A stretch of 33,030 nt of DNA from the NCBI GenBank assembly GCA_025451095.1, contig JANWLB010000004.1, forward strand, positions 1-33,030, given 5' to 3'. The DNA is from Alphaproteobacteria bacterium (GTDB lineage: Bacteria; Pseudomonadota; Alphaproteobacteria; Micavibrionales; Micavibrionaceae). Positions 30,264 through 33,030 of this stretch are shown in pieces. The position numbers and the translations under genes are program-made. Under the pieces are notes generated by a model. The model saw only the letters and a program-made list of their open reading frames with translations. It did no database searches and was not told the DNA's origin. Numbering within the stretch: the first letter of the stretch is position 1; every line of letters starts with the position of its first letter.

Positions 30264-31298
30264 TTACGGAACGGGCGCTGGCGCAGGACTGCCCGTTGCG
30301 GATGCGGCAGGCTTCACAAGCACGGCCTGCGCCCGATATCCGGAGGCCAGCTGATCGTACAGAGTCTCCGAAACGGGAATAAGCCCGGCACCATACAGAA
30401 CCCGGTTTGAATCAAGCAGGCCCGGGTCGGCCGGATATACGTAGTTCACCATGATGCCCAACCCGTCGATGTCATCAGACGTACCCGGTTCATTGGCGCT
30501 CATCTTGATATCGCCGAAATAGGCGCCGTTACCCAGATGGAATTTTTGTACCAAATCTTTGTTGGACATCACGTGCATGATCGCGGCGTGCCACAGATTC
30601 GATTCATCAAAAAGAGCCATCGTCAGAAGATCGTCCTGTTCCAGCGCCCCGCGCAGGCTGCGCAGCGGTGACAGCGTGGAATGCGTCAGCCCCTTGCCCG
30701 CCAGCTCCTGATGCAGCTTGCCGATCAGACGCGCGCCGGCCTCGGGAAAGAAGGACGAAATGCTGTAGAAAATAACCGTATTGGGCGATTCAGCGAGGGG
30801 CGCAGAGGGCTCTCTCAGAATATCGTTGACGCAGCCGGGAAGGTCGGGGGGAGATACCGCGCCCTCCGGCGCGGCAGGCTCGCGCGACCAGCACGTATAA
30901 ATCACCGCCAGCAGACCGTCAGCACCCGCCACGCCGGGCAGGGTCAGGGCATAGGTGCGCTTGTTGTGATCGGGCCCGCCCAGACGATAGGTCGACAGAT
31001 CAGAAGCGTCGTTCAAAGGATGAACCTTGTCTTTTTTTTCTTCCGTCACCAAAAGCGCGCGCAGATCGGCATGGGTCGCGTCATCCGGCTGAATAAGGAC
31101 AAGCTGGCTGCCCGCGTACAGAGTGGCGAGGCGGCTTCTCTGCGCGGCGCGCTCCTCGGGGCTTAAAATCTCGCCCGCCCTCTGCCGCGCGGCCGTTTCA
31201 TCGTAAAGGCGGCGCAAAACGGACAGGGATACGGCGGCCTGCCCAAAGGCCGGGCCAGGGGTCTGGGGATCAGGTGTTTGCGTGATCTTGCCTGTCAT
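30264..31298 (-). CDS. Malonyl-CoA decarboxylase-like protein
   Basis: This 344-residue protein resembles the catalytic, GNAT-like part of malonyl-CoA decarboxylase, which turns malonyl-CoA to acetyl-CoA. Visible family motifs are NTVIFYSIS (173-181), THSTLSPLRSLRG (205-217, Ser in TLSPL as the expected catalytic serine), KFHLGNGAYF (252-261, with the expected catalytic His) and GIMVNYVYP (281-289). The usual enzymes have about 450-490 residues and a longer N-terminal helical domain. Here that part is reduced. I start at the ATG at 31298, two codons inside a TTG at 31304. No malonate or matA/matB-type neighbour is present. The assignment is moderate, the reaction inferred. Confidence 0.7.
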   Translation of the reverse strand: MTGKITQTPDPQTPGPAFGQAAVSLSVLRRLYDETAARQRAGEILSPEERAAQRSRLATLYAGSQLVLIQPDDATHADLRALLVTEEKKDKVHPLNDASDLSTYRLGGPDHNKRTYALTLPGVAGADGLLAVIYTCWSREPAAPEGAVSPPDLPGCVNDILREPSAPLAESPNTVIFYSISSFFPEAGARLIGKLHQELAGKGLTHSTLSPLRSLRGALEQDDLLTMALFDESNLWHAAIMHVMSNKDLVQKFHLGNGAYFGDIKMSANEPGTSDDIDGLGIMVNYVYPADPGLLDSNRVLYGAGLIPVSETLYDQLASGYRAQAVLVKPAASATGSPAPAPVP

Positions 31299-31442
31299 GG
31301 GCAATATTCCAGCCTATACTTAAATTGTACATTTTTGTTATGAAAAGCTACAGGCTGTGCTCCTGTTTTGTCAAAGTTTTTTGTTGTGCGCCGCCGCAAC
31401 GGTGACGCCGCAACGGAGACAAAGAACCCCGGTCAAAGGAGA

Positions 31443-31829
31443 TCAGGGCAGGCCGACCGCGATACTGTCGCGCTGCATGACGCCCAGAATGATATCCCGG
31501 TTCAGGGCGGCGATATCCTCGCCGGAGGGCGCCGCGCGTCCCGATAAAATCACGGCACGCTGAAAGCGCACCGCCAGACGGCCGACGATATCCCGGACCA
31601 CGGCACGGGGCACGGGGCGCAGAAGATCGGCGGCCCCTACCTTGCCGTGATGATAGTGCGGAAAGCCGGTGACATAGCCGCGGGCCCGCGCTTCGTCACG
31701 AAAGGCGCGCAGCAGTCTCTGGATATCCTGCAAAGGCGGCGGCAAGGTATAGGCCGACTCACGGCCGGCCCGGCCAAACGCCACAAGATAGGGGCCGGAG
31801 GGAAGAAGCTGCGGATTGTCGTTTTTCAT
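31443..31829 (-). CDS. Hypothetical protein
   Basis: This 128-residue protein of unknown function starts at the ATG at 31829. A TTG 13 codons upstream is also possible, but has weaker support. It shows no signal peptide or membrane segment. The N-terminal part is proline-rich (PSGPYLVAFG, TLPPPLQDIQRLLRAF) and a HYHHGK segment (about 58-63) could bind metal. The C-terminal half is helical with a run of basic residues (RAVVRDIVGRLAVRFQRAVIL). It lies between the malonyl-CoA decarboxylase-like gene and another small gene, on the same strand. Confidence 0.6.
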   Translation of the reverse strand: MKNDNPQLLPSGPYLVAFGRAGRESAYTLPPPLQDIQRLLRAFRDEARARGYVTGFPHYHHGKVGAADLLRPVPRAVVRDIVGRLAVRFQRAVILSGRAAPSGEDIAALNRDIILGVMQRDSIAVGLP

Positions 31830-31962
31830 CCTGCCCGCCGTTCCGTAATTTTTGTTTTTTCCCGCCAAAGCCGGTGCGCGCCTTCTCCAAAATCCCTAAC
31901 TTTTTTAATTTATTACGGTCTTTTGAAAAAGGTCAACATTTGGCCGGCAGCGGCAGCGGACC

Positions 31963-32256
31963 TCAGAGATTTACGATCGCGCCCCACCAATGCGGATCTA
32001 TCTGCATACGGTCAGCCAGCGTGCGGATCAAAGAAACAGAAGGCGCGGGAATAGTCTTCTGTTCCTCAGTGATGATCCCGCACAAAGTCTCGAAGGCGAC
32101 GCCGTACTCACCGACATCCAGAAAATGCTGCACTTCCTGGCGCTCGGCTTCCGAAAAAACAGGGGAGAGGGCATCAAGAAGATCTTTCAGCGCCGATTCC
32201 AGCGCTTCGTAATAAGCCTGATCATAAACCTGATCCGGAATTTTTCCTGCGCTCAT
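31963..32256 (-). CDS. Small protein with MafI-like immunity pattern
   Basis: This 97-residue, wholly helical, acidic cytoplasmic protein carries the pattern AERQEVQHFLDVGEYGVAFETLCGIITEE...LADRMQIDPHWW. That is similar in shape to the small MafI-type immunity proteins (short helix, GEYGxAFExLC, final DPxxW). Such proteins neutralise polymorphic toxins, but no toxin gene is adjacent, and many relatives of this fold are solitary. It is the first gene after the rRNA operon terminator on the same strand, with 30 bases between hairpin and start. Function is therefore only suggested. Confidence 0.6.
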   Translation of the reverse strand: MSAGKIPDQVYDQAYYEALESALKDLLDALSPVFSEAERQEVQHFLDVGEYGVAFETLCGIITEEQKTIPAPSVSLIRTLADRMQIDPHWWGAIVNL

Positions 32257-32286
32257 TCACGCCCTCCCGCAGTTATTATATGCGGC

Positions 32287-32323
32287 CAGAACAAAAAACA
32301 AAACCCGGCGCAAAGCCGGGTTT
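32287..32323 (-). terminator. Terminator of the rRNA operon
   Basis: AAACCCGGC (32301-32309) and GCCGGGTTT (32315-32323) pair perfectly around a 5-base loop. On the minus strand the stem is followed by TGTTTTTTGTT. It lies 63 bases past the 5S 3' end. Confidence 0.8.
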
Positions 32324-32360
32324 GAAAAGTCCTGAAAACATCGTCAACAGGCTATGAAAT

Positions 32361-32529
32361 GTGTCTTTTCCAAACGGGCTTGGAAGACCTGGCAATGACC
32401 TACTCTCCCACGTCTTAAGACGAAGTACCATCGGCGCTGGGGCTTTTCACGGTCCTGTTCGGAATGGGAAGGCGTGTTACGCTCCCGCCAAAATCACCAG
32501 GTCATCAAAGCCCGCCTGGAAAAAGACAC
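32361..32529 (-). other. Processing stem flanking 5S rRNA
   Basis: The bases 32508-32529 and 32361-32381 are complementary over about 20 positions, with two G-U pairs and one bulge, and flank 5S exactly. In the precursor this would form a long stem with 5S in its loop, a likely site for RNase III or RNase E-type processing. Confidence 0.6.
32386..32503 (-). rRNA. rrf: 5S ribosomal RNA
   Basis: The segment of about 118 bases matches 5S rRNA: terminal helix GACCTGG/CCAGGTC, the CCATTCCGAAC loop, and GCGCCGATGGTA followed by TGGGAGAGTAGG near the 3' end. Ends are estimated from the terminal helix and may be off by one or two bases. Confidence 0.96.
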
Positions 32530-32636
32530 CAAATTTAAGTCTGAACAAAATCGCACGTCAGATCTTTAACAATCAAGACGACGAACTTAACACTGTGCGT
32601 GTCCGTCAGCGCCCGAAAGCACTGAACGGGTTGAGA

Positions 32637-33030
<394 letters not shown>

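Noticed and set aside
31388-31428. Short direct repeat CGCCGCAACGG in the gap upstream of the 31443 gene
   Set aside because: Two copies of an 11-mer 14 bases apart, too little to call a regulatory site.

Overview
The window reads as ordinary chromosome of an alphaproteobacterium, order not determinable from sequence alone. The evidence is the topA-rnr pair, a phasin-clpS-clpA neighbourhood, panC, gcvH, a FadL porin, one cspA-type gene, many TTG/GTG starts and a GAAC-N7-GAAC LexA-type box. There is no insertion sequence, integrase, CRISPR array or tRNA. The right edge is the 3' end of an rRNA operon on the minus strand (23S 3' part, 5S, terminator).

Layout. 1-750: AT-rich leader, a 12-bp hairpin, a LexA-box promoter, a terminator, then a small phage-like protein gene. 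760-2057 (-): lolA-recR. 2213-6139 (+): two different clpX paralogs in tandem, then a clpP with a long C-terminal extension. 6246-6962 (+): a pilin-like single-pass protein. 7012-12360 (-): clpS, a conventional clpA, and a second divergent clpA. 12626-13117 (-): phasin. 13309-18014 (-): topA-rnr. 18237-20159 (+): ferritin-like protein and PhoH ATPase, with a possible small RNA between them. 20167-21365 (-): two-domain cytidine deaminase and a small membrane protein. 21526-22806 (+): FadL porin. 22810-27436 (-): acyl-CoA dehydrogenase-GNAT, then a HAD/YunG fusion-panC-SCP2. 27524-28578 (+): HTH regulator and gcvH. 28586-29124 (-): a 54-aa small ORF and csp. 29350-30261 (+): TPR methyltransferase. 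30264-32256 (-): malonyl-CoA decarboxylase-like protein and two small proteins. 32287-33030 (-): rRNA operon end.

The most interesting content is the Clp region. Besides a normal ClpS-ClpA pair it encodes ClpX1, ClpX2, ClpA2 and an extended ClpP. The loops by which ClpX and ClpA normally dock on ClpP (IGF/IGL) are changed in parallel in ClpX2 (LSF) and ClpA2 (LNF). In the neighbouring ClpP, most residues of the hydrophobic cleft that receives that loop are also changed (for example Tyr to Glu, Phe to Ser, Leu to Ser), while its Ser-His-Asp triad is intact. I infer a second, insulated Clp protease in which one peptidase is served by two dedicated unfoldases. This is a hypothesis from reading and hand alignment and was not computed.

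Other notable items are a cytidine deaminase whose active domain is the C-terminal one, a HAD-YunG fusion with a perfect internal ribosome binding site, an SOS-type promoter followed at once by a terminator, and a structured region around a small ORF between gcvH and csp.
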